Assembly (NCBI GenBank): GCA_041651995.1
Contig: JBAZID010000001.1
Coordinates: 744,001 to 808,000, forward strand
Direction: 5' to 3'
Length of the DNA: 64,000 nucleotides
DNA from: Sulfuricella sp.
Lineage (GTDB): Bacteria; Pseudomonadota; Gammaproteobacteria; Burkholderiales; Sulfuricellaceae
Shown: piece by piece, positions 18,190 to 26,869 of the stretch
Numbering within the stretch: the stretch's first letter is position 1
How the letters are laid out: each line of letters starts with the position of its first letter
Notes under the pieces: generated by a model
What the model was told of the DNA's origin: nothing
Seen by the model: the letters and a program-made list of their open reading frames with translations, nothing else
The model's database searches: none
Translations under genes and position numbers: made by a program

Positions 18190-19344
18190 CTATAGCGTGC
18201 CGTATGAATGCAGCCCGGACAGGAACATGTTGACGCCGAGAAAAGCGAAGGCCGTCACAAATAGCCCGATAACAGCCCACCACGCCAGCAGCGGGCCGCG
18301 CAGGCCCTTGACCAGACGCAGATGGAGCCAGGCGGCGTAATTCAGCCATACGATCAGTGCCCAGGTTTCCTTGGGGTCCCATGACCAGTAACCACCCCAT
18401 GCTTCCGCTGCCCACATGGCGCCGAGAATGGTGGCGATGGTGAAGAAGGCAAAGCCGATGGCGACTGATTTGTACATCAGGTCGTCAAGCAGATCGAGGG
18501 CGGGCAGGCGGCTTGCCAGGATGCCCTTTCCGGCCAGCAGATAGGCGAAACCAACGCTCGCGGCCAGCGCAAAAGCGCCATAGCCGATGAAGTTGGCCGG
18601 GACGTGGATTTTCATCCAGTAGGATTGCAGCGCCGGGACCAGCGGCTGGATCTCATGTGCCTGGCGATCGAAGGTGTACCACAGCAGAAATCCCACGGCA
18701 GTGCTGATGACCGGCAGCACGAAGCTGCCCAGCTGGCGGTTCTGGTAGCGCAGTTCGTAATAGAGATACATCAGCGCGGTGAGGAGGGAAAACAGGATGA
18801 AAACTTCGTACAAGTTGCTGAGCGGGATGTGGCCGACATCCGGACTGATCAGGTAGGACTCGTACCAGCGCGTCATCAGGCCGACAAAACCCATCACCAC
18901 CGCACTCCAGGTGATGGCGCTGGCAACCCTGGCGGTAAAGCCGGAACGGGTCAGCAGGGCGAACCAGTAGCTGGCGGTGGCGAGTACGAACAAGGCGCTC
19001 ATCCACATGATGGCGGTCTGGCTGCCGAAGAAGAATTTGAGGAAGAAGGCCTGCTCCGCGCGTTCCAGCTGGCCGTGATACTGGCTGATGCCAAACAGGC
19101 TCAGGGCGGCCACCAGCAGTAGCAGGACGCGGAAAGGTTTCCAGAACCAGCCCTGCCAGACCAAGCCCGCGGCGGTAAGGAACAGGATGCCTTTTTCGTA
19201 GGCATCCATGTAGTCGCCATAGAGCTGGAAGGCGTAAATGCTGCCACCCGCCAGCACCAATGCATATAGCCAGTCAAACCACGACAGGGATCTGAGTAGC
19301 GAGGGCCGGGCGTGATAGTCGAGTGTCTTGTCCGTCAATTCCAT
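18190..19344 (-). CDS. ccsA: CcsA/ResC, cytochrome c biogenesis haem-handling protein
   Basis: 384-residue integral membrane protein with about eight hydrophobic segments and the haem-binding tryptophan-rich motif in WGGYWSWDPKETWAL, the hallmark of the CcsA/CcmF/CcmC superfamily. With ResB it forms the system II machinery that carries haem across the membrane and attaches it to CxxCH apocytochromes. It lies three bases after resB and before two cytochrome genes, its likely clients. Confidence 0.93.
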   Translation of the reverse strand: MELTDKTLDYHARPSLLRSLSWFDWLYALVLAGGSIYAFQLYGDYMDAYEKGILFLTAAGLVWQGWFWKPFRVLLLLVAALSLFGISQYHGQLERAEQAFFLKFFFGSQTAIMWMSALFVLATASYWFALLTRSGFTARVASAITWSAVVMGFVGLMTRWYESYLISPDVGHIPLSNLYEVFILFSLLTALMYLYYELRYQNRQLGSFVLPVISTAVGFLLWYTFDRQAHEIQPLVPALQSYWMKIHVPANFIGYGAFALAASVGFAYLLAGKGILASRLPALDLLDDLMYKSVAIGFAFFTIATILGAMWAAEAWGGYWSWDPKETWALIVWLNYAAWLHLRLVKGLRGPLLAWWAVIGLFVTAFAFLGVNMFLSGLHSYGTL

Positions 19345-19347
19345 GCG

Positions 19348-21393
19348 TCATTCCTTTAGCAGCGCAGCCAGATGCGTCTTGTGGCGGCTGAATTCCTGCT
19401 CGAAGTCCATCGTCTTGCGGTTGCTGGACGTCGCGAACAACACCGTTCCAAGTCGTGGTTGGACCAGCAGCCAGATACGGCGTTCCCTGATATAGAACAT
19501 GAAGAATACGCCCAGCACCAGCAAAACACACCCGCCGTAGACAATATTCTGGCCGGGGGAGCGGGTCAATTGCAGACCACTCGCCATGACCTCCTCGAAT
19601 TCCGCGAGCTGGAGATAGACCGGTGCGCCGTAGGCGAACAGATCGCTGACAGTGCTGAGGCTGTCACGCACGAAATGCCGGGTTTCATCATCCATGGCGA
19701 CGGGCTGGCCTGCGCGGATCTGGGCGGCATGCCAGGCCGAGAGCGTTGCGCTTTCGAGAATCTTGACATAGGTCTGGGCCGCTTTCTCCTGTTCGGCAGC
19801 GGGCACGCTTTGCTCGATGAATTTGGCCATGGCTTCAAATCCGCCACTGGCAAACACATTGAGCACCCTGGTTGTGCTGTCCGCCAGTTTGGCCAGCACT
19901 TTTGGGTCTATGGCCTCGCCCTGCAAGGCAAATTCGGCGAAGTGGCGCGCGATTCCGGGGTGGGCCTGTTTGTCCAGCAGCACTGCGCGCAGGCGCATGA
20001 AGCCATCGATCTTGCTTTGCCCGTCCAGCGGGAAACGAATGTAGCGGAACGGCTCGTTAGGCGCCATCCGCATGCCCGAGAGCAGGTACCAGCGATTTTC
20101 AAGCTGGATCGGCAGCATGTAGTTGAAATACTCCTGCGCCTGGCCCTGGGCATCGCGGATCTTGTACTGGAAGCTGGGGCCGACGTTGCGCAAATCATTT
20201 TGCGCGCGCTTGGCGCTGCCGGTCCGGAAGAACTTGTTCAGGTTGTCCCAGGCGTCCGCACCGCCCTCCTCATGATTAAAGTTTTCGATATTGAATTTGC
20301 GGAATTCGCTAAATTCGATGGTGTAAGTGGCGTCGTTGTTGGAAAGCTGGCTGGACTCCTTGACCACGCCCTTCAGGTCGAAAGCCTGGTGGTTCGGACT
20401 GAACAGGCTCCAGCCCTTCATCTTCAGGCGCGTGCCGCCATCGCCGAAGCTGGCCTGATAAATTGCAATCCCCTGGTAAATCAGCGGATGGTTGACGCTG
20501 ATGGTGCGGGAAATGCTCTCCCGGGTGGTTTTGTCGATCAGCGTGATATCGCTCTCGAAGGATTTGGGCTGGCCGGTGGGGTAATGTTCCACCCGGAATT
20601 TATTCAGCTTGATGTCGAAAGGCAGGTCCTGTACCAGATAGCCGTCGGCAATATGGATGAAGACAACATCCGCGCCCGCACCTTCAGGAATGGTCACACC
20701 ACCGCGAAAAGACAGGTTGGCAGGCGACAGGCGGCTGGCAGCCGGGACCTCGTTCTGTGGAATGTCCCGGGTTTCGATTTTTTTCCAGCCCAGCAACTGC
20801 TGGGCCTTGAGGGGGAGATTGCCGTCTATCAGACCACCCAGGCAAATCACCACAATGGCAGCGTGCGTGAGTATGTAGCCGATACGGTGGTAGCTGCCGG
20901 CCTTTGCGGCAATCAAGACATCCCCGCCCTCGTTCGGTGCGCCCAGTTTGGCGCGGAAGCCCTGGCCCTGAAGATAGTTGCCGAGCCGGTGGGTTAATGT
21001 GGCCGCAGGCAGGGCTGTGGCATATTCGGCCTGATGGGCAAAGGCCCGCAGCGATGTTTCCGTGGCGTGTTCGCGGAAAGAACGCATCTCGCGCAGCATC
21101 AGCGGCGTGTTGCGATAAAGGCACAGGCTGGTGGAAAGAATCAGGAACGCCAGGATGAGGAGGAACCAGCTGGCGTGATAAACATCATACAAACCCAGCA
21201 TTTCGAAAGTCTGGAACCAGAATTGGCCAAACTGCATGATGTAGTTCGGGTATGGCTCGTTTTGCTTGAGCACGGTGCCGATGACCGAAGCAATTGCCAG
21301 CACGGTGAGCAGGCTGATGGCAAAGCGCATCGAGCTCAGCAATTCATACAGGCCATGAGCCAGATTGCGGTGTGATGGGTTTGGTTGGGTCAC
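19348..21393 (-). CDS. resB: ResB/CcsB, cytochrome c biogenesis protein
   Basis: 681 residues. Membrane segments near the N-terminus (MRFAISLLTVLAIASVIGTVL, then SWFLLILAFLILSTSLCLY and IGYILTHAAIVVICLGGLI) precede a large periplasmic domain, and a last membrane segment near residue 630 (NIVYGGCVLLVLGVFFMFYI) precedes a short cytoplasmic tail. This is the normal ResB layout. Partner of CcsA in system II cytochrome c maturation; the two genes are three bases apart. A rho-independent terminator separates it from the upstream cytochrome gene, so it should have its own promoter. Confidence 0.93.
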   Translation of the reverse strand: MTQPNPSHRNLAHGLYELLSSMRFAISLLTVLAIASVIGTVLKQNEPYPNYIMQFGQFWFQTFEMLGLYDVYHASWFLLILAFLILSTSLCLYRNTPLMLREMRSFREHATETSLRAFAHQAEYATALPAATLTHRLGNYLQGQGFRAKLGAPNEGGDVLIAAKAGSYHRIGYILTHAAIVVICLGGLIDGNLPLKAQQLLGWKKIETRDIPQNEVPAASRLSPANLSFRGGVTIPEGAGADVVFIHIADGYLVQDLPFDIKLNKFRVEHYPTGQPKSFESDITLIDKTTRESISRTISVNHPLIYQGIAIYQASFGDGGTRLKMKGWSLFSPNHQAFDLKGVVKESSQLSNNDATYTIEFSEFRKFNIENFNHEEGGADAWDNLNKFFRTGSAKRAQNDLRNVGPSFQYKIRDAQGQAQEYFNYMLPIQLENRWYLLSGMRMAPNEPFRYIRFPLDGQSKIDGFMRLRAVLLDKQAHPGIARHFAEFALQGEAIDPKVLAKLADSTTRVLNVFASGGFEAMAKFIEQSVPAAEQEKAAQTYVKILESATLSAWHAAQIRAGQPVAMDDETRHFVRDSLSTVSDLFAYGAPVYLQLAEFEEVMASGLQLTRSPGQNIVYGGCVLLVLGVFFMFYIRERRIWLLVQPRLGTVLFATSSNRKTMDFEQEFSRHKTHLAALLKE

Positions 21394-21412
21394 GATATGA
21401 AAACTGGTGCGG

Positions 21413-21441
21413 ACAAAAAAAGGGTGACTTGCGCCACCCTT
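21413..21441 (-). terminator. Rho-independent terminator of the c4 cytochrome gene
   Basis: Read on the minus strand: AAGGGTG, an 8-base loop, CACCCTT, then a run of seven T. It lies 29 bases past the stop codon at 21470 and before resB. Confidence 0.85.
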
Positions 21442-21469
21442 ATCTGTTTACGGTTGCCCGTTGATTGCT

Positions 21470-22090
21470 TTAGTTCAGGCCGGAGATGTATTCCGCCACG
21501 GCAGCCATTTCCTGATCCGTCATCTTGGAGACGATGACGCGCATCATTTTTGCGGCATCGTTGGCGCGCTCGCCGCTACGGAATTTCTTCAGCTCGGCCA
21601 AAGTGTATTCGCCATGCTGGCCGTGGAGCGAGGGGAACTGAACCGGAATGCCGGCACCGTTCGGGCCGTGGCAGGAAGCGCAGGCGGGTACGCCGCTGGC
21701 CTGGTTGCCACCCTTGTAGATTTTCTGGCCCAGGGCGATCAGATCCTTGTTCTGGGCACTGCCGGGAGTGACCTTATTCTGGCCGAAGTAGGCGCCCAGG
21801 TTTTTCATGTCTTCCGGCGACAGGGCGGCGACCATGCCAGCCATGATGGCGCTTTTGCGCTCACCGGATTTGAAGTCGGTCAGTTGCTTGGTGAGGTATT
21901 CGGGATGCTGGCCGGCCAGTTTTGGGTTGGCAGGTGCAGTGCTATTGCCGTCAGCATTGTGACAGGCAACGCAAACCGTCGTCGCGATCTGTTGAGCCTT
22001 GGCAGGATCGCCCTTGGCGGCAGTTTCCGCCAGCGCTGAAGATGCGGCCATTACACCCGCAATCGCCATCATCGCCATGGTTTGTTTCAT
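21470..22090 (-). CDS. Cytochrome c4
   Basis: 206 residues from the ATG at 22090, preceded by AAGGAG with seven bases spacing; the frame extends 15 codons further, but that part is not signal-like. Signal peptide MKQTMAMMAIAGVMAASSALA. Two haem motifs, CVACHNADGNS and CASCHGPNGAG, sit in tandem halves with KLAGQHPEYL and SLHGQHGEYTL. Full length for cytochrome c4, a membrane-associated or periplasmic diheme donor to cbb3 oxidase. It forms its own transcription unit, ending at the terminator at 21413-21441. Confidence 0.92.
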   Translation of the reverse strand: MKQTMAMMAIAGVMAASSALAETAAKGDPAKAQQIATTVCVACHNADGNSTAPANPKLAGQHPEYLTKQLTDFKSGERKSAIMAGMVAALSPEDMKNLGAYFGQNKVTPGSAQNKDLIALGQKIYKGGNQASGVPACASCHGPNGAGIPVQFPSLHGQHGEYTLAELKKFRSGERANDAAKMMRVIVSKMTDQEMAAVAEYISGLN

Positions 22091-22184
22091 TCTCCGACTC
22101 CTTAGACAGTTCTTTTGAGCTATAAAAGTTGACAATTCTATACCAAGAGTAAGCTATCATGCCACTTTGATAGAAAATTTTTCC

Positions 22185-22796
22185 ATGGCTTTACTTCAGC
22201 ACGCACAGTTCCATATTTCCGCCAATGATTTGCGCGATCTGCCCCCGCCGTTCGGGCGCGAGGTGGCTTTTGCCGGCCGCTCCAATTCGGGCAAATCGAG
22301 TGCAATCAACACCCTGTCCAACCGGAACCGGCTTGCTTTCGTCAGCAAAACACCTGGCCGCACCCAGCTGATCAATTTCTTCAGCCTGGGGGAGGACCGC
22401 TACCTGGTGGACCTGCCGGGTTATGGTTACGCCAAGGTGCCTGAAAAAATACGCCTGCACTGGCGTTCGGTGCTGAGCGCCTATTTGCAAACCCGGTCTT
22501 CGTTGTGTGGTCTGGTGCTCATCATGGATGCGCGCCGCCCCTTGACAGACCTGGACCGGCAGATGCTGGAGTGGTTCCAGCCTACCGGAAAGCCGGTCCA
22601 TGTGCTGCTGACCAAATCGGACAAATTGACCCGCCAGCTGGCGACCGCCACGTTGCGCGCGGTGGAGAAGGATTTGCAGGAAATTTACCCGGGCGCGACC
22701 GTTCAGTTGTTTTCCAGCCCCAAGCATCAGGGTATGGAAGAGGCGGAGCGGGTAATTGGCAAGTGGCTGATGCCTGCCGAGGATGCCCTGACGTAA
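22185..22796 (+). CDS. engB: EngB/YihA (YsxC), ribosome biogenesis GTPase
   Basis: 203-residue small GTPase needed for 50S ribosome assembly. G1 GRSNSGKSS, G2 region TPGRTQ, G3 DLPGYGYA and G4 TKSDK are all present. The ATG at 22185 (MALLQHAQFHISAND) fits the usual N-terminus; a TTG at 22167 would add six residues. The ribosome binding site is weak. It is divergent from the c4 cytochrome gene. After the stop an AGTCCC...GGGACT hairpin (22797-22823) has no T run. Confidence 0.94.
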   Translation: MALLQHAQFHISANDLRDLPPPFGREVAFAGRSNSGKSSAINTLSNRNRLAFVSKTPGRTQLINFFSLGEDRYLVDLPGYGYAKVPEKIRLHWRSVLSAYLQTRSSLCGLVLIMDARRPLTDLDRQMLEWFQPTGKPVHVLLTKSDKLTRQLATATLRAVEKDLQEIYPGATVQLFSSPKHQGMEEAERVIGKWLMPAEDALT

Positions 22797-22902
22797 AGTC
22801 CCGAATCCGGAGTTTGGGACTCGTGCGTATCGCGCCACCCTTGCGCCCGTAAGGCAAATTAGGGTTAAAATGCAAATTTCCCCGCCTTTTTAAGGAATCA
22901 TC

Positions 22903-23589
22903 ATGCCTCAATATCGTATCGCGCCCAGCATCCTCTCGGCCAACTTTGCCAATCTCGGCCAGGACGTGGACAACGTGCTCGCCTCCGGCGCGGACATCGT
23001 TCACTTCGACGTGATGGACAACCATTACGTGCCCAACCTGACCATCGGACCGCTGGTATGCGAAGCCCTGCGCAAGCACGGTGTGACCGCGCCGATCGAC
23101 GTGCACCTGATGGTCAAGCCGGTGGACCGCATCATCCCTGACTTCGCCAAGGCTGGCGCCACCTACATCACTTTCCATCCAGAAGCTTCAGAGCATGTCG
23201 ACCGCACCATCGGCCTGATCAAGGAAAATGGCTGCAAGGCCGGTCTGGTATTCAATCCGGCCACGCCGCTGGATGTGCTGGAATACACCCTGGACAAGCT
23301 CGACATGGTGCTGCTGATGTCGGTCAACCCCGGTTTTGGCGGCCAGAAATTCATTCCCTATGTGCTCGACAAGGCCCGCAAGGTCCGTCAGATGATCGAT
23401 GCGCGCGGCCTGGACATCAGCCTGGAAATTGACGGCGGCGTGGGTCCCGGCAACATTCTGGAAGTGGCCCGCGCCGGGGTGGACACCTTTGTCGCCGGTT
23501 CTGCCGTATTCGGTGCCGCCAAGGACAGCGACCCACACCGCTTTGACTCCATCATTGCCGCGATGCGTGCCGAACTGGCCAAGGTTTAA
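22903..23589 (+). CDS. rpe: Rpe, ribulose-phosphate 3-epimerase
   Basis: 228-residue TIM barrel that interconverts ribulose 5-phosphate and xylulose 5-phosphate. Metal and substrate residues sit in IAPSILSANFANLG, DIVHFDVMDNHYVPN, DVHLMVKPVD, LMSVNPGFGGQKFI and EIDGGVGPGNI. AAGGA precedes the ATG. It starts a tight cluster with a lipoprotein and gph. rpe-gph is a common pair: in autotrophs both serve the Calvin cycle and removal of phosphoglycolate. Confidence 0.96.
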   Translation: MPQYRIAPSILSANFANLGQDVDNVLASGADIVHFDVMDNHYVPNLTIGPLVCEALRKHGVTAPIDVHLMVKPVDRIIPDFAKAGATYITFHPEASEHVDRTIGLIKENGCKAGLVFNPATPLDVLEYTLDKLDMVLLMSVNPGFGGQKFIPYVLDKARKVRQMIDARGLDISLEIDGGVGPGNILEVARAGVDTFVAGSAVFGAAKDSDPHRFDSIIAAMRAELAKV

Positions 23590-23597
23590 TCGCCACC

Positions 23598-23930
23598 ATG
23601 TTCAGGCGCACGGTTCCACTCTTGCTGCTGGCCGCGGCGTTGCCGCTGGCTGGCTGCGAGATGCTGAGCGGTGGCGACAAAGGCAAGGACGGCGAATCCA
23701 TCGGCTTCGCCTGCCGCCTGTCGGACAAGCTGCCCGAAGACTGCATGAAGGAAAACAGCATCTATACGCCCACCTCCATTCTCACTGGCTGGAAGCGTGC
23801 CGACACGGAAAAGAAGGAAGTCCCCCACGGCACGGAAAAACCAGCCGAAGAGGCGGCAGCCGAGGGCGAAGCCAAGCCCGAGGGCGATCAGGCCGCCGAG
23901 CCTGCGGCAGAACAACCTGAGAAACACTAA
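23598..23930 (+). CDS. Small lipoprotein of unknown function
   Basis: 110 residues. A lipoprotein signal peptide ends in the lipobox LAGC (Cys19 in LPLAGCEMLSGG), so the mature protein should be lipid-anchored. The middle has ACRLSDKLPEDCMKENSIYTP with two Cys, and the end is rich in Glu, Ala and Pro and probably disordered. It is eight bases after rpe and six before gph, with no clear ribosome binding site, so coupled translation is likely. Function not recognised. Confidence 0.75.
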   Translation: MFRRTVPLLLLAAALPLAGCEMLSGGDKGKDGESIGFACRLSDKLPEDCMKENSIYTPTSILTGWKRADTEKKEVPHGTEKPAEEAAAEGEAKPEGDQAAEPAAEQPEKH

Positions 23931-23936
23931 AAATAC

Positions 23937-24626
23937 ATGACAAAACCGAATTTTCCCATCCGCCTCAAGGCGGTCGTCATCGATCTCGACGGCACCCTGC
24001 TCCACACCGCGCCCGATCTGGCCGAGGCAGCTACGCGCATGGCGGCGGAGCTTGCCCTGCCGCCGGTGGCGCTGGCGACTGTCACGGGATACATCGGCAA
24101 CGGCGTTTCCCGCCTGGTGAAGCGAGTGCTCACCAGCGAGATGGATGCGGAGCCTGATGCGGCCCTGTTCGCCAGGGCCTTGCCGATTTATGAAAAACAC
24201 TATGCCGAGGTGGTCAGCCGCGAAAGCCGGCCTTTCCCGGGTGTGGTCGAGGGCCTGGAAGCAATGAAAGCGGCGGGATACCGCCTCGCCTGCATCACCA
24301 ACAAGGCAGAAAAATTCACCGTGCCGTTGCTGAAAGACACCGGCCTGTTTGATTATTTCGAACTGATCCTTTCCGGCGATTCGCTGCCCAAACGCAAACC
24401 GGATCCGCTGCCACTGCAGCATGCCTGCAAACATTTCGGGATCGAGCCGTCCGAACTGCTGCTGATCGGCGACTCTCTCAACGATACCCAGGCTGCACGT
24501 GCGGCAGGCAGTCACGTATTCTGCGTGCCCTATGGCTACAACCGTGGCCGCAGCGTGGAAGAACTGGACCTTGATGCCGTGGTGCCCAGCCTGCTGGAAG
24601 CCACAAAACTGATGGTGAAAATCTGA
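23937..24626 (+). CDS. gph: Gph, phosphoglycolate phosphatase
   Basis: 229-residue HAD hydrolase. Motif I DLDGTLLHTAPDL, motif II CITNKAEKF, motif III KRKPDPLPLQHA and motif IV IGDSLNDTQAAR are complete, with a helical cap of the phosphoglycolate phosphatase type. It removes 2-phosphoglycolate formed by oxygenase activity of Rubisco or by DNA repair. The gene lies after rpe and just before the Trp leader peptide and trpE, the usual betaproteobacterial order. Confidence 0.92.
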   Translation: MTKPNFPIRLKAVVIDLDGTLLHTAPDLAEAATRMAAELALPPVALATVTGYIGNGVSRLVKRVLTSEMDAEPDAALFARALPIYEKHYAEVVSRESRPFPGVVEGLEAMKAAGYRLACITNKAEKFTVPLLKDTGLFDYFELILSGDSLPKRKPDPLPLQHACKHFGIEPSELLLIGDSLNDTQAARAAGSHVFCVPYGYNRGRSVEELDLDAVVPSLLEATKLMVKI

Positions 24627-24629
24627 TTC

Positions 24630-24695
24630 ATGAATAATCGGCGAGTTGAACTGAAAAGCGCGGGGCTTTCCTGGCGATGGCGTGCCTGGCAATAA
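24630..24695 (+). CDS. trpL: Candidate trp operon leader peptide (21 codons, three Trp)
   Basis: A short frame begins with ATG three bases after the gph stop codon and reads MNNRRVELKSAG then LSWRWRAWQ before TAA. Three Trp codons in six (WRWRAW) just before a stop are the mark of transcription attenuation leaders. It ends 48 bases before trpE. The RNA around it can pair: CTGGCG (24671-24676) with CGCCAG (24700-24705), and ACTGAAAAG (24650-24658) with CTTTTCAGT (24714-24722). No strong T run follows, so it may act on translation or through an unusual terminator. There is no strong ribosome binding site; reinitiation after gph is possible. Confidence 0.65.
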   Translation: MNNRRVELKSAGLSWRWRAWQ

Positions 24696-24743
24696 GCAGC
24701 GCCAGCTATTCCCCTTTTCAGTAAAACTTACGGAATCCACATC

Positions 24744-26219
24744 ATGACCGAACAGGAATTCAACCGTCTTGCCGCAGAAGGCTACAACCGCATCCCGCTC
24801 ACGCTGGAAACGCTGGCCGACCTCGACACGCCACTTTCGCTTTACCTGAAGCTCGCCAACCAGCCCTATTCCTACCTGCTTGAGTCGGTGGTGGGCGGCG
24901 AGCGCTTCGGCCGCTATTCATTCATCGGCCTGCCCGCCAAAACCCGCATCGTGGTACGCGGAAAGCAGGTCACGGTTGAAAGCGGCCAGGCTGTTCTTGA
25001 AAGTACGGCAAGCTCTGACCCGCTGCAATTCATCGAGTCTTACATGGCCCGCCTCAAAGTGGCCGAGCGTCCAGGCCAGCCGCGCTTTTCCGGCGGACTG
25101 GCGGGCTACTTCGGCTACGACACCATTCGCTATGTCGAAAAAAAGCTCGCCGCCGTGGTCAAGCCTGACGTCATTGGCGCGCCGGACATCCTGCTGCTGC
25201 TGTCTGACGAGCTGGCGGTGATGGATAATCTTTCCGGCAAGATCTATCTCATCGTTTACGCCGATCCCGGCCAGCCCAATGCCTTTGCCCTGGCACAGCA
25301 GCGGCTTGCAGAGCTGCGCGGCATGCTGCGCAGGGCGGTGGAAATTCCGGAGGCAGCGGTTTCCGGTCCGCAACAGGCGACATCGGAATTTGGCGAGGAA
25401 GCTTTCAAGGCCGCCGTGGAAAAGGCCAAGCGTTATATTTTCGACGGCGACATCATGCAGGTGGTGCTGTCCCAGCGCATGAGCCAGCCCTATGCCGCCT
25501 CCCCGCTTTCCCTGTACCGGGCGCTGCGGACGCTGAACCCCTCCCCCTACATGTTCTACTACGACATGGGCGACCATCATGTGGTCGGCGCCTCGCCGGA
25601 GATTCTGGTTCAACTCGAATCCGATACCGTTACCGTCCGGCCGATCGCGGGCACCCGTCCGCGCGGCAAAACGCGCGAGGAGGACGAAGCCCTGGCGGCC
25701 GACCTGCTTAGTGATCCCAAGGAGCTGGCCGAGCACCTGATGCTGATGGACCTCGGACGCAACGATGTGGGCCGCGTTGCGGAAACGGGCACGGTGCAGG
25801 TGTCCGAGAAAATGGTGATCGAGCGTTATTCGCATGTGATGCACATCGTTTCCAACGTTGAAGGACGGCGCAAGCCGGGTGTCTCGGCACTGGATGTGCT
25901 GCGTGCAACCTTCCCGGCAGGCACGCTGTCCGGCGCCCCGAAAGTGCGCGCCATGGAAATCATCGACGAACTGGAACCGACCAAGCGTGGCATTTACGGT
26001 GGCGCGGTAGGCTATCTCGGCTATAACGGCGACATGGATCTGGCGATTGCGATTCGCACCGCCGTGATCAAGGATGGCACTTTATTCGTACAGGCCGGCG
26101 CGGGCGTGGTGGCCGATTCCGTCCCGCAGAGCGAATGGGAAGAAACCCGCAACAAGGCGCGCGCCGTGCTGCGCGCCGCCGAACTGGCGCTGGGCGGGCT
26201 GGGCACGGAAGAAAGATGA
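24744..26219 (+). CDS. trpE: TrpE, anthranilate synthase component I
   Basis: 491 residues, full length for the chorismate-using subunit. N-terminal feedback region with LLESVVGGERFGRYSFIG; catalytic part with PSPYMFYYDMG, IAGTRPRGKTREED, LMLMDLGRNDVGRV, FPAGTLSGAPKVRAMEIIDE and RGIYGGAVGY. It normally works with TrpG, but here trpG-trpD-trpC do not follow: its stop codon overlaps the start of ftsE. A Trp-rich leader lies upstream. The start has only a weak GGA ribosome binding site. Confidence 0.96.
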   Translation: MTEQEFNRLAAEGYNRIPLTLETLADLDTPLSLYLKLANQPYSYLLESVVGGERFGRYSFIGLPAKTRIVVRGKQVTVESGQAVLESTASSDPLQFIESYMARLKVAERPGQPRFSGGLAGYFGYDTIRYVEKKLAAVVKPDVIGAPDILLLLSDELAVMDNLSGKIYLIVYADPGQPNAFALAQQRLAELRGMLRRAVEIPEAAVSGPQQATSEFGEEAFKAAVEKAKRYIFDGDIMQVVLSQRMSQPYAASPLSLYRALRTLNPSPYMFYYDMGDHHVVGASPEILVQLESDTVTVRPIAGTRPRGKTREEDEALAADLLSDPKELAEHLMLMDLGRNDVGRVAETGTVQVSEKMVIERYSHVMHIVSNVEGRRKPGVSALDVLRATFPAGTLSGAPKVRAMEIIDELEPTKRGIYGGAVGYLGYNGDMDLAIAIRTAVIKDGTLFVQAGAGVVADSVPQSEWEETRNKARAVLRAAELALGGLGTEER

Positions 26220-26869
26220 TCAGCCTGAGCCAGGTCAGCAAACGCTACCCCGGCGGCTATGAGGCGCTGAAAAACATCAGCTTCTCCATCGAAAAAGGCG
26301 AGATGGTGTTTGTCACCGGCCATTCCGGCGCGGGAAAAAGCACGCTGCTCAACCTGATTGCCGCCATCGAGCCTCCCAGCAGCGGCAGCATCATCATCAA
26401 CGGGCAGAATCTGAGCCAGCTTCGTCGCGCCGCAGTGCCGTTCCTGCGGCGCAACTTCGGCCTGATTTTTCAGGACCACAAGCTGCTTTATGACCGCAGC
26501 GTATTCGACAATGTCATGCTGCCGCTCGAGATTACGGGTTTTGATCGCAATGAGGCCGCCAAGCGCACACGCGCCGCGCTCGACAAGGTCGGGCTGCTGG
26601 AGCGCGAAAAAACCATGCCCATCGCCCTTTCCGGCGGTGAACAGCAGCGCCTGTGCATCGCCCGCGCCATTGTCCACCGCCCGTCCATCCTGCTGGCGGA
26701 CGAGCCCACCGGCAACCTCGACAGCGCTTATGCCGGCGATATTCTGGAAATGTTCAAATCATTCAATCAGGTTGGCGTCACCGTGCTGATTGTCACCCAC
26801 GACGAGCGCCTGATAGAACGTTTTGGCGAACGCACCCTGCACCTGCAACACGGAACCCTGGCAGCATGA
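26216..26869 (+). CDS. ftsE: FtsE, cell division ABC ATPase
   Basis: 217 residues from the ATG at 26216, which overlaps the trpE stop (ATGA); an in-frame extension inside trpE is not part of the protein. Walker A GHSGAGKST, Q-loop FQDHKLL, signature LSGGEQQR, Walker B ILLADEPTGNLD and switch His in VTHDE. FtsE with FtsX forms the membrane complex that controls peptidoglycan hydrolases at the division septum. The ftsX start overlaps its stop by four bases. Confidence 0.95.
   Translation: MISLSQVSKRYPGGYEALKNISFSIEKGEMVFVTGHSGAGKSTLLNLIAAIEPPSSGSIIINGQNLSQLRRAAVPFLRRNFGLIFQDHKLLYDRSVFDNVMLPLEITGFDRNEAAKRTRAALDKVGLLEREKTMPIALSGGEQQRLCIARAIVHRPSILLADEPTGNLDSAYAGDILEMFKSFNQVGVTVLIVTHDERLIERFGERTLHLQHGTLAA

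Noticed and set aside
19372..20997. 541-codon plus-strand frame
   Set aside because: Antisense shadow of resB; no recognisable protein features.
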